A stretch of 64,000 bases of DNA, taken from Streptomyces sp. NBC_00376 (GTDB taxonomy: Bacteria; Actinomycetota; Actinomycetes; Streptomycetales; Streptomycetaceae). The stretch is from assembly GCF_036077095.1 (NCBI RefSeq), contig NZ_CP107960.1, positions 2,790,001 to 2,854,000 of the forward strand. Direction: 5' to 3'. The position numbers and the translations under genes are program-made. Every line of letters begins with the position of its first letter. The stretch's first letter is position 1. The notes beneath the pieces are model-generated. The model searched no databases. It was not told the DNA's origin and was given only the letters and a program-made list of their open reading frames with translations. Of the stretch, positions 57,315 to 64,000 are shown one piece after another.

Positions 57315-57699
57315 GAAGGGTCCTTCCCTGGAGCGGACGTCGGCCTTCTGGCTCGGCGACCGGTTGTGCTGTCCGACTGCGGTCTATTTCTTGCGGACCG
57401 TGCCGGGGCGGTGGTCCGCCGGGTACGGCGGAGAGATGGAGGTGTGCATGGGCCCGGCGCGAGCATCCCCCTGCTCGGCCCACTCCTGGACAAGCGAGGG
57501 GTGTCGTGCCGGTTCCGGAGCGTGCACGAAACTGCTCAGGCAGGCTGCTCAGGCAGTTGGGGAGGCTCCCGGAAGAATTGGTGGTCCCGGAAAGGGACAC
57601 GAAGCAACGCGCCACATAGACGTCGGTTGCAGACTTGAGGTTAACACTACCGGCTCCAACAAACATTCCCCCTCTCACTCACCGGCAATCACTTCTCGG
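57315..57699 (-). promoter_or_regulatory. Long rho leader/promoter region with SigR-like site
   Basis: A 385-bp gap between rho and thrB. On the minus strand GGGAAT (GGAAT at 57669–57665), 19 bp, then GTT (57645–57643) fits GGAAT-N18/19-GTT. A start near 57637 would give a ~320-nt leader, as expected for autoregulated rho genes. No open frame in the gap is convincing. Confidence 0.5.
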
Positions 57700-58617
57700 C
57701 TACGGGGCGAGCGGCAGCACACTCGCGCCCGGGGCGTCGAGAGCGAGGCGATTGGCCGCCCACCCCTCGCCCGCCAGCTGTGCGACCTTGTCGGCCGCAC
57801 CGTCCTCGGCCAGTGCGAGCACGGTCGGCCCGGCACCGGAGATGACCGCGGGGACGCCGTCCGCGCGCAGTCGGTTGACGAGTTCCACGCTCTCGGGCAT
57901 CGCCGGGGCGCGGTACTCCTGGTGGATCCGGTCCTCGGTGGCGGTGAGCAGCAGCTCGGGGCGCCTGGTCATGGCCTCGACGAGGAGCGCGGCACGGCCG
58001 GCGTTGAAGGCGGCGTCGACGTGCGGGACCGTGCGCGGGAGCAGTCCGCGGGCGGTCTCGGTGAGGACCGGCTTGCCCGGTACGAAAACCACCGGAACGA
58101 TGGATTCTGCGGGATCCATCCTGATCGCGCGTGCCGTTCCGCCGTCCATCCAGGCGAGGGTGAACCCGCCGAGCAGGCATGCCGCGACGTTGTCGGGGTG
58201 GCCCTCGATCTCGGTGGCGAGCTCCAGCAGCGCCGCTTCGTCGAGCCGGGCGTCGCCGCCGGTCGTCACGGCGCGGGCGGCGACGATTCCGGCGCAGATG
58301 GCGGCCGAGGAGGAACCGAGGCCGCGTCCGTGCGGGATCCGGTTGGCGCAGACGATCTCCAGGCCCCGGGGCTGTCCGCCGAGCAGGTCGAAGGCCGTGC
58401 GCAGGGAACGTACAAGGAGGTGGCGCTCGTCGCGGGGCAGCGTGTCCGCACCCTCACCCGCGATGTCGATGTGCAGTCCGGAATCGGCGACGCGGACGAC
58501 GACGTCGTCGTACAGCCCCAGCGACAGGCCGAAGGCGTCGAAACCCGGGCCCAGGTTGGCGCTGGTCGCGGGGACGCGCACCCGGACGGCGGCGGCTCGG
58601 AAAGCGGGACCGGCCAT
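57700..58617 (-). CDS. thrB: Homoserine kinase
   Basis: A 305-residue GHMP kinase. Motif 1 is VRVPATSANLGPGFDAFGLS, the ATP loop is IPHGRGLGSSSAA, and the C-terminal motif is VISGAGPTVLALA. It phosphorylates homoserine for threonine synthase. ATG at 58617. It is separated from thrC by 319 bp with a hairpin, so it is probably transcribed from its own promoter. Confidence 0.96.
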   Translation of the reverse strand: MAGPAFRAAAVRVRVPATSANLGPGFDAFGLSLGLYDDVVVRVADSGLHIDIAGEGADTLPRDERHLLVRSLRTAFDLLGGQPRGLEIVCANRIPHGRGLGSSSAAICAGIVAARAVTTGGDARLDEAALLELATEIEGHPDNVAACLLGGFTLAWMDGGTARAIRMDPAESIVPVVFVPGKPVLTETARGLLPRTVPHVDAAFNAGRAALLVEAMTRRPELLLTATEDRIHQEYRAPAMPESVELVNRLRADGVPAVISGAGPTVLALAEDGAADKVAQLAGEGWAANRLALDAPGASVLPLAP

Positions 58618-58936
58618 CGGTTGGAGGACTCTCCTTGTGAGGCAGCGGGGGTGGTGAAGCGGTTTCGTGGTGGCGGGAGGTCGTGGCGCGGCGGGGAGTG
58701 GAATTCCGGGGAACCCGACGGCCACAACGGCCCATGCACCGCGGCAGATGCGGCGGGGCGGGTTGGGTACAGCTTATCGAAGGAAGGTTCTGTGGCGACA
58801 TAGGGCGCACAGGAGGCGCACGATGCGTGTCGCACGCCTCCTATGCGCTCTCCGCCCCGAAAAGGGGCGGTTGAGCTGGGTTCTTGCCCGGCCCGTCGGG
58901 CACGGCCGACGGGCCGGGGCAGGCCCTGAGCGGGCC
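58618..58936. other. Gap between thrC and thrB
   Basis: About 319 bp. It holds the thrC terminator at 58887–58918, arms AGGAGGCG/CGCCTCCT around 58810–58844, and the presumed thrB promoter, which I cannot place exactly. No gene is seen. Confidence 0.45.
58887..58918 (-). terminator. Terminator of hom–thrC
   Basis: The 13-bp perfect stem CCCGGCCCGTCGG (58887–58899)/CCGACGGGCCGGG (58906–58918) has a 6-nt loop and lies 18 bp beyond the thrC stop. Confidence 0.75.
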
Positions 58937-60007
58937 CTAGACCAGGCCCAGCTTCTCGGCGGCGGTGGCCGCGTCGACCGGGACCGTGACCGGCTGCGGT
59001 GCGCCCGCGACGGCCCAGTCGGGGTCCTTGAGGCCGTTGCCGGTGACCGTGCAGACGATCTTCTGGCCGCGGTCGACCTTGCCCTCCTCGGCGGCCTTCA
59101 GCAGGCCGGCGACGGAGGCGGCCGAGGCGGGCTCGACGAAGACGCCCTCCTGGGAGGCCAACAGCCGGTAGGCGGACAGAATCTGTCGGTCCGTCACCTC
59201 ATCGATGAAACCGCCCGATTCGTCCCGGGCGTCCAGCGCGTACTGCCAGGAGGCCGGATTGCCGATCCGGATCGCGGTGGCGACGGTCGACGGGTCCTTG
59301 ACGATCTCGCCGCGCACGATGGGCGCGGAGCCGGAGGCCTGGAAGCCCCACATGCGCGGAGTGTGCGTGGCGAGGCCGTCGCCCGCGTACTCCTTGTAAC
59401 CCTTCCAGTACGCGGTGATGTTGCCCGCGTTGCCGACGGGGAGGACGTGGATGTCCGGGGCGTCGCCGAGCGCGTCGACGATCTCGAACGCGGCGGTCTT
59501 CTGGCCCTCGATACGGACCGGGTTGACCGAATTGACCAGCGCCACCGGGTAGTTGTCCGAGAGCGAACGGGCCAGCGTCAGGCAGTCGTCGAAGTTGCCG
59601 TCGACCTGGAGGATCCTGGCGCCGTGCACCAGCGCCTGGCCCATCTTGCCGAGCGCGATCTTGCCCTGCGGCACGAGGACGGCGCAGACCATGCCGGCCC
59701 GCACCGCGTACGCGGCGGCGGAGGCGGAGGTGTTGCCGGTGGAGGCGCAGATGACCGCCTTCGCACCCTCCTCCTTGGCCCGGGTGATGGCCATCGTCAT
59801 GCCGCGGTCCTTGAAGGAACCGGTGGGGTTGGCGCCCTCGACCTTGAGGTGGACCTCGCAGCCCGTGCGCTCGGAGAGGACCTGGGCGGGTACGAGCGGC
59901 GTACCGCCCTCACGAAGCGTGACGACCGGCGTCGTGCTCGTGACCGGAAGGCGGTCCCGGTACTCCTCGATGATGCCGCGCCACTGGTGGGTGCCCTTGC
60001 TGGTCAT
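58937..60007 (-). CDS. thrC: Threonine synthase
   Basis: A 356-residue PLP fold type II enzyme. The PLP Lys is in [14 protein letters not shown], the phosphate loop is [12 protein letters not shown], and [15 protein letters not shown] is the substrate loop. It converts phosphohomoserine to threonine. ATG at 60007, six bases after the hom stop, so the two are co-transcribed. Confidence 0.97.
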   Translation of the reverse strand: MTSKGTHQWRGIIEEYRDRLPVTSTTPVVTLREGGTPLVPAQVLSERTGCEVHLKVEGANPTGSFKDRGMTMAITRAKEEGAKAVICASTGNTSASAAAYAVRAGMVCAVLVPQGKIALGKMGQALVHGARILQVDGNFDDCLTLARSLSDNYPVALVNSVNPVRIEGQKTAAFEIVDALGDAPDIHVLPVGNAGNITAYWKGYKEYAGDGLATHTPRMWGFQASGSAPIVRGEIVKDPSTVATAIRIGNPASWQYALDARDESGGFIDEVTDRQILSAYRLLASQEGVFVEPASAASVAGLLKAAEEGKVDRGQKIVCTVTGNGLKDPDWAVAGAPQPVTVPVDAATAAEKLGLV

Positions 60008-60013
60008 GGGTCC

Positions 60014-61306
60014 TTACTCCCCTTCAACACGCATGATGCTGGCGACACCGCGCACGGTGTCGAGCTTGCGCAGCGCCTCGACGGTCGCCGAGAGGGCGGC
60101 GTCGGACGCGCGGTGGGTGACGACGACGAGGGACGCCTCGCCATCCTTGCCCTGCTGGCGGACGGTATCGATCGATACGCCCTTTTCGGCGAAGACCGTC
60201 GCGACCTGGGCGAGCACGCCAGGCTTGTCGGCCACGTCGAGACTGATGTGGTACCGCGTGACCACGTCGCCCATGGGGCTGACCGGCAGGCGCGTGTACG
60301 CGGACTCACCGGGGCCGGTGGCCTCGTTGAGCTTGTTGCGGCAGACCGCGACCAGGTCGCCGAGGACCGCGGAGGCGGTCGGCGAGCCACCGGCGCCGGG
60401 GCCGTAGAACATGAGCTGCCCGGCCGCCTCGGCCTCGACGAAGACCGCGTTGTACGCCTCGCGGACGGAGGCCAGCGGGTGGCTCAGCGGGATCATTGCG
60501 GGGTGGACCCGGGCGGTGACCGACTGCCCGTCGGCGGCACGCTCGCAGATGGCGAGGAGCTTGACGGTGCAGCCCATGCGGCGGGCGGAGGCGATGTCGG
60601 CGGCGGTGACTTCGGTGATGCCCTCGCGGTGCACGTCGCCGATCCGCACCCGGGTGTGGAAGGCGATGCCGGCGAGGATCGCGGCCTTGGCGGCGGCGTC
60701 GAAGCCCTCCACGTCGGCGGTCGGGTCGGCCTCGGCGTATCCGAGGGCGGTGGCCTCGTCGAGCGCCTCGGAGTACCCGGCTCCGCTCGTGTCCATCTTG
60801 TCGAGGATGAAGTTGGTCGTGCCGTTCACGATGCCGAGGACCCGGTTGACCTTGTCACCGGCGAGCGACTCGCGCAGCGGCCGTACGAGCGGGATGGCAC
60901 CGGCCACGGCGGCCTCGTAGTAGAGGTCCCGGCCGTGCTGCTCGGCGGCGGCGTGCAGCGCGGCGCCGTCCTCGGCCAGCAGCGCCTTGTTGGCGGAGAC
61001 GACGCTCGCGCCGTGCTCGAAGGCGGTGGTGATGAGCGTACGGGCGGGCTCGATGCCCCCGATGACCTCGATGACGACGTCGATGTCGCCCCGTTTGACC
61101 AGGGCCGTCGCATCGGTGGTGATCAGTGCGGGGTCGATGCCCTCGCGCACCCTGGAGGGCCGGCGCACGGCGACACCGGCGAGCTCGACCGGCGCGCCGA
61201 TGCGCGCGGCGAGGTCGTCGGCGTGCGTCGTCATGATGCGCGCCACCTCTGAGCCGACCACTCCACAGCCCAGCAGCGCCACCTTCAGCGGACGCGTACG
61301 CATCAT
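60014..61306 (-). CDS. hom: Homoserine dehydrogenase
   Basis: A 430-residue enzyme. The NAD(P) motif is VALLGCGVVGSEV, the catalytic region has GIVNGTTNFILDKM and EGFDAAAKAAILAGIAF, and the C-terminal ~80 residues form an ACT domain (YHISLDVADKPGVLAQVATV) that usually mediates threonine feedback inhibition. It makes homoserine from aspartate semialdehyde. ATG at 61306 (or 61303). Confidence 0.97.
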   Translation of the reverse strand: MMRTRPLKVALLGCGVVGSEVARIMTTHADDLAARIGAPVELAGVAVRRPSRVREGIDPALITTDATALVKRGDIDVVIEVIGGIEPARTLITTAFEHGASVVSANKALLAEDGAALHAAAEQHGRDLYYEAAVAGAIPLVRPLRESLAGDKVNRVLGIVNGTTNFILDKMDTSGAGYSEALDEATALGYAEADPTADVEGFDAAAKAAILAGIAFHTRVRIGDVHREGITEVTAADIASARRMGCTVKLLAICERAADGQSVTARVHPAMIPLSHPLASVREAYNAVFVEAEAAGQLMFYGPGAGGSPTASAVLGDLVAVCRNKLNEATGPGESAYTRLPVSPMGDVVTRYHISLDVADKPGVLAQVATVFAEKGVSIDTVRQQGKDGEASLVVVTHRASDAALSATVEALRKLDTVRGVASIMRVEGE

Positions 61307-61352
61307 CCGACCTCGTTTCCTTTACATCTGATGTGTGGACCAGTCTCACTCA

Positions 61353-61381
61353 CCGGACGGGAGTTTCTGCCACTCGTCCGG
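61353..61381 (-). terminator. Possible terminator of lysA
   Basis: CCGGACG (61353–61359) pairs with CGTCCGG (61375–61381) around 15 nt, 21 bp past the lysA stop and before hom. The stem is short, so partial termination is more likely than full. Confidence 0.4.
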
Positions 61382-61401
61382 ATCCTGAGACATCTATTTC
61401 A

Positions 61402-62793
61402 TCAGCCGACATCGAGACGCAGGAGATCTTCCTCCGTCTCGCGCCTGACGATGACACGAGCCTGTCCGTCGCGCACGGCGACGACCGGCGGACGCAGGGC
61501 GTGGTTGTAGTTGCTCGCCATGGAACGGCAGTACGCACCGGTGGCGGGCACGGCGATCAGATCGCCGGGGGCGAGGTCGGACGGCAGGAACGCGTCCTTG
61601 ACCACGATGTCGCCGCTCTCGCAGTGCTTTCCGACGACGCGGACGAGCATCGGCTCGGCGTCGGAGGTGCGCGAGGCGAGCGCGACGGTGTACTCGGCGT
61701 CGTACAGCGCGGTGCGGATGTTGTCCGACATGCCGCCGTCGACGCTGACGTACGTACGCAGACCCTCCAGGGGCTTGATGGTGCCGACCTCGTACAGCGT
61801 GAAGGCGGTCGGGCCGACGATGGCGCGCCCCGGCTCGACGGAGATCCGCGGGGTGGCGAGCCCGGCGGCCTCGCACTCGCGGGTCACGATGTCGCCGAGC
61901 GCCTTGGCGATCTCGTGCGGCTCGCGCGGGTCGTCCTCGGAGGTGTACGCGATGCCGAGCCCGCCGCCGAGGTCGATCTCGGGCAGCTGCACCCCGTGCT
62001 CGTCACGCACCTCGGCGAGCAGCTGGACCACGCGGCGGGCGGAGACCTCGAAGCCGGCCATGTCGAAGATCTGCGAGCCGATGTGCGAGTGGATGCCGAT
62101 GAGCTCCAGGCCGTCGAGGGTGAGCGCCCGGCGCACCGCCTCGGCGGCCTGTCCCCCGGCCAGCGCGATCCCGAACTTCTGGTCCTCGTGCGCGGTGGCG
62201 ATGAACTCGTGGGTGTGCGCCTCGACGCCGACGGTCACCCGGATCTGTACGCGCTGCCGCCTGCCGAGCCGCTGCGCGACGTGCGCGACCCGGGCGATCT
62301 CCTGGAAGGAGTCGAGCACGATCCGCCCGACGCCGGCCTCGACGGCCCGCTCGATCTCCGCGACGTTCTTGTTGTTGCCGTGGAAGGCGATGCGCTCGGC
62401 CGGCATCCCGGCGTCCAGCGCACAGGTCAGCTCACCGCCGGAGCAGACGTCGAGGTTGAGCCCCTCCTCCTGGAGCCAGCGCACGACGGCGCGCGACAGG
62501 AAGGCCTTCCCGGCGTAGAACACGTCGGCGTCCGGCCCGAAGGCGTCGGCCCAGGCGCGGCAGCGGGCCCGGAAGTCGCTCTCGTCGAGGAAGTAGGCGG
62601 GGGTGCCGAACTCCTCGGCCAGCCGCGTCACTTCGATGCCCCCGACGGTGACCGCGCCGTCCTCGTCGCGGGTGACGGTGCGGGCCCAGACCTTCTCGTC
62701 CAGGGCGTTGAGATCGGCGGGCGGGGCGGTGTAGTGCCCCTCCGTCATGACATCGGCGTGACGGGGCCCGGCGGGGTGTGCGGATCGGCTCAT
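61402..62793 (-). CDS. lysA: Diaminopimelate decarboxylase
   Basis: A 463-residue fold type III PLP enzyme. The PLP Lys is in VFYAGKAFLSRA, the glycine-rich phosphate site is EIDLGGGLGIAY, and the C-terminal catalytic Cys is in GKHCESGDIV. It forms lysine from meso-diaminopimelate. ATG at 62793, 26 bp after the ArgS-like gene. Confidence 0.97.
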   Translation of the reverse strand: MSRSAHPAGPRHADVMTEGHYTAPPADLNALDEKVWARTVTRDEDGAVTVGGIEVTRLAEEFGTPAYFLDESDFRARCRAWADAFGPDADVFYAGKAFLSRAVVRWLQEEGLNLDVCSGGELTCALDAGMPAERIAFHGNNKNVAEIERAVEAGVGRIVLDSFQEIARVAHVAQRLGRRQRVQIRVTVGVEAHTHEFIATAHEDQKFGIALAGGQAAEAVRRALTLDGLELIGIHSHIGSQIFDMAGFEVSARRVVQLLAEVRDEHGVQLPEIDLGGGLGIAYTSEDDPREPHEIAKALGDIVTRECEAAGLATPRISVEPGRAIVGPTAFTLYEVGTIKPLEGLRTYVSVDGGMSDNIRTALYDAEYTVALASRTSDAEPMLVRVVGKHCESGDIVVKDAFLPSDLAPGDLIAVPATGAYCRSMASNYNHALRPPVVAVRDGQARVIVRRETEEDLLRLDVG

Positions 62794-62819
62794 GGTGTTG
62801 CTCTGCTCTCTCGGATCTC

Positions 62820-63818
62820 TCAGAGGACTTCGGGTGCGCTGACGCCGAGCAGGGACAGGCCGCCGGCCAGCACCGTCCCGGCGGCTTCGGCAAGAGCGAG
62901 CCGGGAACGGTGGGCGGCCGAGGGTTTCTCGTCACCGACGGGCAGCGGCGAGGCGCTGTCGTGGAGGTCGAAGAATGCCTGCGCGAGGGCTTCCAGCTGC
63001 CGGGCGACCCGGTCCGGCTCGCGGTGCCGGGCGGCGGCGGCGAGCACCCCGGGGTGGTCGGCGAGCAGCTCACCGAGCACGGGCGCGTCCACGCTCTCCT
63101 CGTACGCCGCACCGAACCCGAGCTGCCGGGCGTTCCGGCCCAGCGCACGGATCCGGGCGTGCGCGTACCGCACCCGGAACAGCGGATTGCTCTCCCGCTG
63201 TACGAGCAGCTCACCGCTCCCGGTGCCCCGGGGCCGGTCGTGCGGAGCGGCCCGCAGCAGCGACCACCGCGCGGCGTCGCTCCCGAGGCGCTCGAAGAGA
63301 TCGCGGTCGGCGGCCGGCACCGGCAGCACGTGCAGGGCCTCCCCGCCCGCAGTCCGCTCCCCGACCTCGGCGCCCTGGGCCCGGAGCAGCCGCTCGACGG
63401 TCCCGGTGACGACCCGGGCCCGGACCTCCTCGACGGGCGCGAACGAGACCTTCGTACCGGCGAGGGCGTCCCCGTGCCCGTACGCCGTACCGCGCTCGGC
63501 GACGCTCCGCACCACCGCGCCGAGGCCGCGCGCCCCGGCTCCCAGCGTGAAGTTCAAGAACCCCGGCCCGGTGACCTCGACGTCCCCGATCCCCGGCGCG
63601 CCCAGCACTCGCTCCCGGAGGATCTCGGCCACGTCCCTGGCCGGCAGCGCGGCGGGCCCGGCCAGCTGGAGGGCGACGGCACAGGCGTAGTCCCCACGCC
63701 CGCCGGGTCGCGTCCGCTCCACCCGCACACGCGCGGGGACGGGGGCGCGCAGGGCGTCCTCGTCGACCGCGCGGCGCACGGCGTGCAGCACGGTCCTGGA
63801 GAGATCGGCGGGGGTCAC
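62820..63818 (-). CDS. nrtL: ArgS-related anticodon-binding protein without catalytic core
   Basis: A 332-residue protein. The N-terminal part (PADLSRTVLHAVRRAV … YACAVALQLAGPAALPARDVAEIL … GPGFLNFTL) matches the Arg-tRNA synthetase N-terminal domain, and the C-terminal part (QRESNPLFRVRYAHARIRALGRNA … AFFDLHDSASPLP) matches the DALR anticodon-binding domain. The middle, where ArgS has HIGH and KMSKS, is short and lacks both. It cannot charge tRNA as a normal ArgS. GTG at 63818 was chosen by the family N-terminus; no Shine–Dalgarno is visible, so it may be leaderless. Confidence 0.85.
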   Translation of the reverse strand: MTPADLSRTVLHAVRRAVDEDALRAPVPARVRVERTRPGGRGDYACAVALQLAGPAALPARDVAEILRERVLGAPGIGDVEVTGPGFLNFTLGAGARGLGAVVRSVAERGTAYGHGDALAGTKVSFAPVEEVRARVVTGTVERLLRAQGAEVGERTAGGEALHVLPVPAADRDLFERLGSDAARWSLLRAAPHDRPRGTGSGELLVQRESNPLFRVRYAHARIRALGRNARQLGFGAAYEESVDAPVLGELLADHPGVLAAAARHREPDRVARQLEALAQAFFDLHDSASPLPVGDEKPSAAHRSRLALAEAAGTVLAGGLSLLGVSAPEVL

Positions 63819-63873
63819 AGGACAAGCGTATGGGAGGAAGGGGGGCACCCCGCGCCCCTGTTTCGCCATGCGG

Positions 63874-64000
63874 TCACCCCGCGGCGCGCTCCGCCGCCCC
63901 GGCGCTCCGTCTGCCGTCGAGCGACGGCTGGTCCTTCCGCTCCATCAACTGCCGCACGAGCCGCACCAGCTCGGTCGGCTCGAAGGGCTTCGCGAGGAAC
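63874..64000 (-). CDS. Response regulator receiver protein, C-terminal part (cut by the window edge)
   Basis: Only the last 41 residues are inside the window: FLAKPFEPTELVRLVRQL, then MERKDQ and a short tail ending RAAG and TGA at 63876–63874. The K-P-F with the following amphipathic helix is the end of a CheY-like receiver domain, and no output domain follows, so this is a receiver-only or receiver-last protein. The rest lies beyond 64000. Confidence 0.7.
   Translation of the reverse strand, partial: FLAKPFEPTELVRLVRQLMERKDQPSLDGRRSAGAAERAAG

Noticed and set aside
55245..57638. A 797-codon open frame antisense to rho
   Set aside because: Same cause; the translation has no recognisable domain and no ribosome site, while the opposite strand encodes Rho.
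58667..61252. An 861-codon open frame antisense to thrC and hom
   Set aside because: It mirrors two complete conserved enzymes and shows no domain of its own.

Overview
The window is a segment of a Streptomyces-type chromosome: very high GC, strong third-position bias, GTG/TTG starts, and the scy–filP polarity genes that mark mycelial actinobacteria. The gene order (meaB, thiolase, methylmalonyl-CoA epimerase, scy, filP, ABC pairs, nucS, chitinase, atp operon, glyA, sua5, prmC, prfA, rpmE, LCP, rho, thrB, thrC, hom, lysA) is the conserved core backbone of the genus. I see no prophage, CRISPR array, rRNA or tRNA gene. The only clear mobile-DNA trace is a 162-bp MITE-like element at 32750–32911.

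Layout. 1–4.7 kb: an ArsR-type regulator, a thiamine-binding-like protein with a DUF3817 membrane protein, three tandem AIM24 genes, and a MarR regulator. 4.7–7.6 kb: an OmpR-type two-component system divergent from a PepSY protein, with helically phased TTCAG repeats between them. 7.6–12.5 kb: two membrane Ser/Thr kinases with extracellular beta-propeller domains. 12.7–15.5 kb: meaB, acetyl-CoA acetyltransferase and methylmalonyl-CoA epimerase. 15.5–20.7 kb: the coiled-coil cytoskeletal genes scy and filP. 20.7–24.7 kb: two paralogous ABC ATPase/permease pairs that share a 115-bp identical block. 24.7–31 kb: a zinc-binding-like small protein, an LLM oxidoreductase, an SCO5389-like protein, the mismatch endonuclease NucS, a membrane-anchored NTPase and a STAS protein. 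31–34 kb: 3-hydroxybutyryl-CoA dehydrogenase, a broken TetR-like gene beside the MITE-like element, and a cobalamin adenosyltransferase. 34–38 kb: a NarL-type two-component system followed by a secreted GH18 chitinase with the classic twin operator. 38–46.6 kb: the full F1Fo ATP synthase operon atpIBEFHAGDC, read leftwards. 46.8–57.3 kb: a lipid-linked sugar-phosphate transferase, glyA, a low-molecular-weight phosphatase-like protein, sua5, prmC, prfA, rpmE, an LCP protein and rho. 57.7–64 kb: thrB, thrC, hom, lysA, an ArgS-like protein without a catalytic core, and the tail of a response regulator cut by the window edge.

Functional links. MeaB, the epimerase and the adenosyltransferase all serve B12-dependent methylmalonyl-CoA metabolism; the mutase itself is not here. 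The sua5–prmC–prfA–rpmE run is about translation. The threonine, methionine and lysine branches of the aspartate family sit together. Two sites (upstream of rpmE and of rho) fit the thiol-stress sigma factor SigR consensus GGAAT-N18/19-GTT.

The most unusual signals are a phosphatase homologue whose nucleophilic Cys is Ser, a STAS protein with Ala at the phosphoacceptor position, the gene-conversion-like block in the ABC ATPases, the MITE-like element beside a truncated regulator, a 34-bp relic of the phosphatase 3' end, and a run of hairpins in the nucS divergent region that may be an RNA gene.
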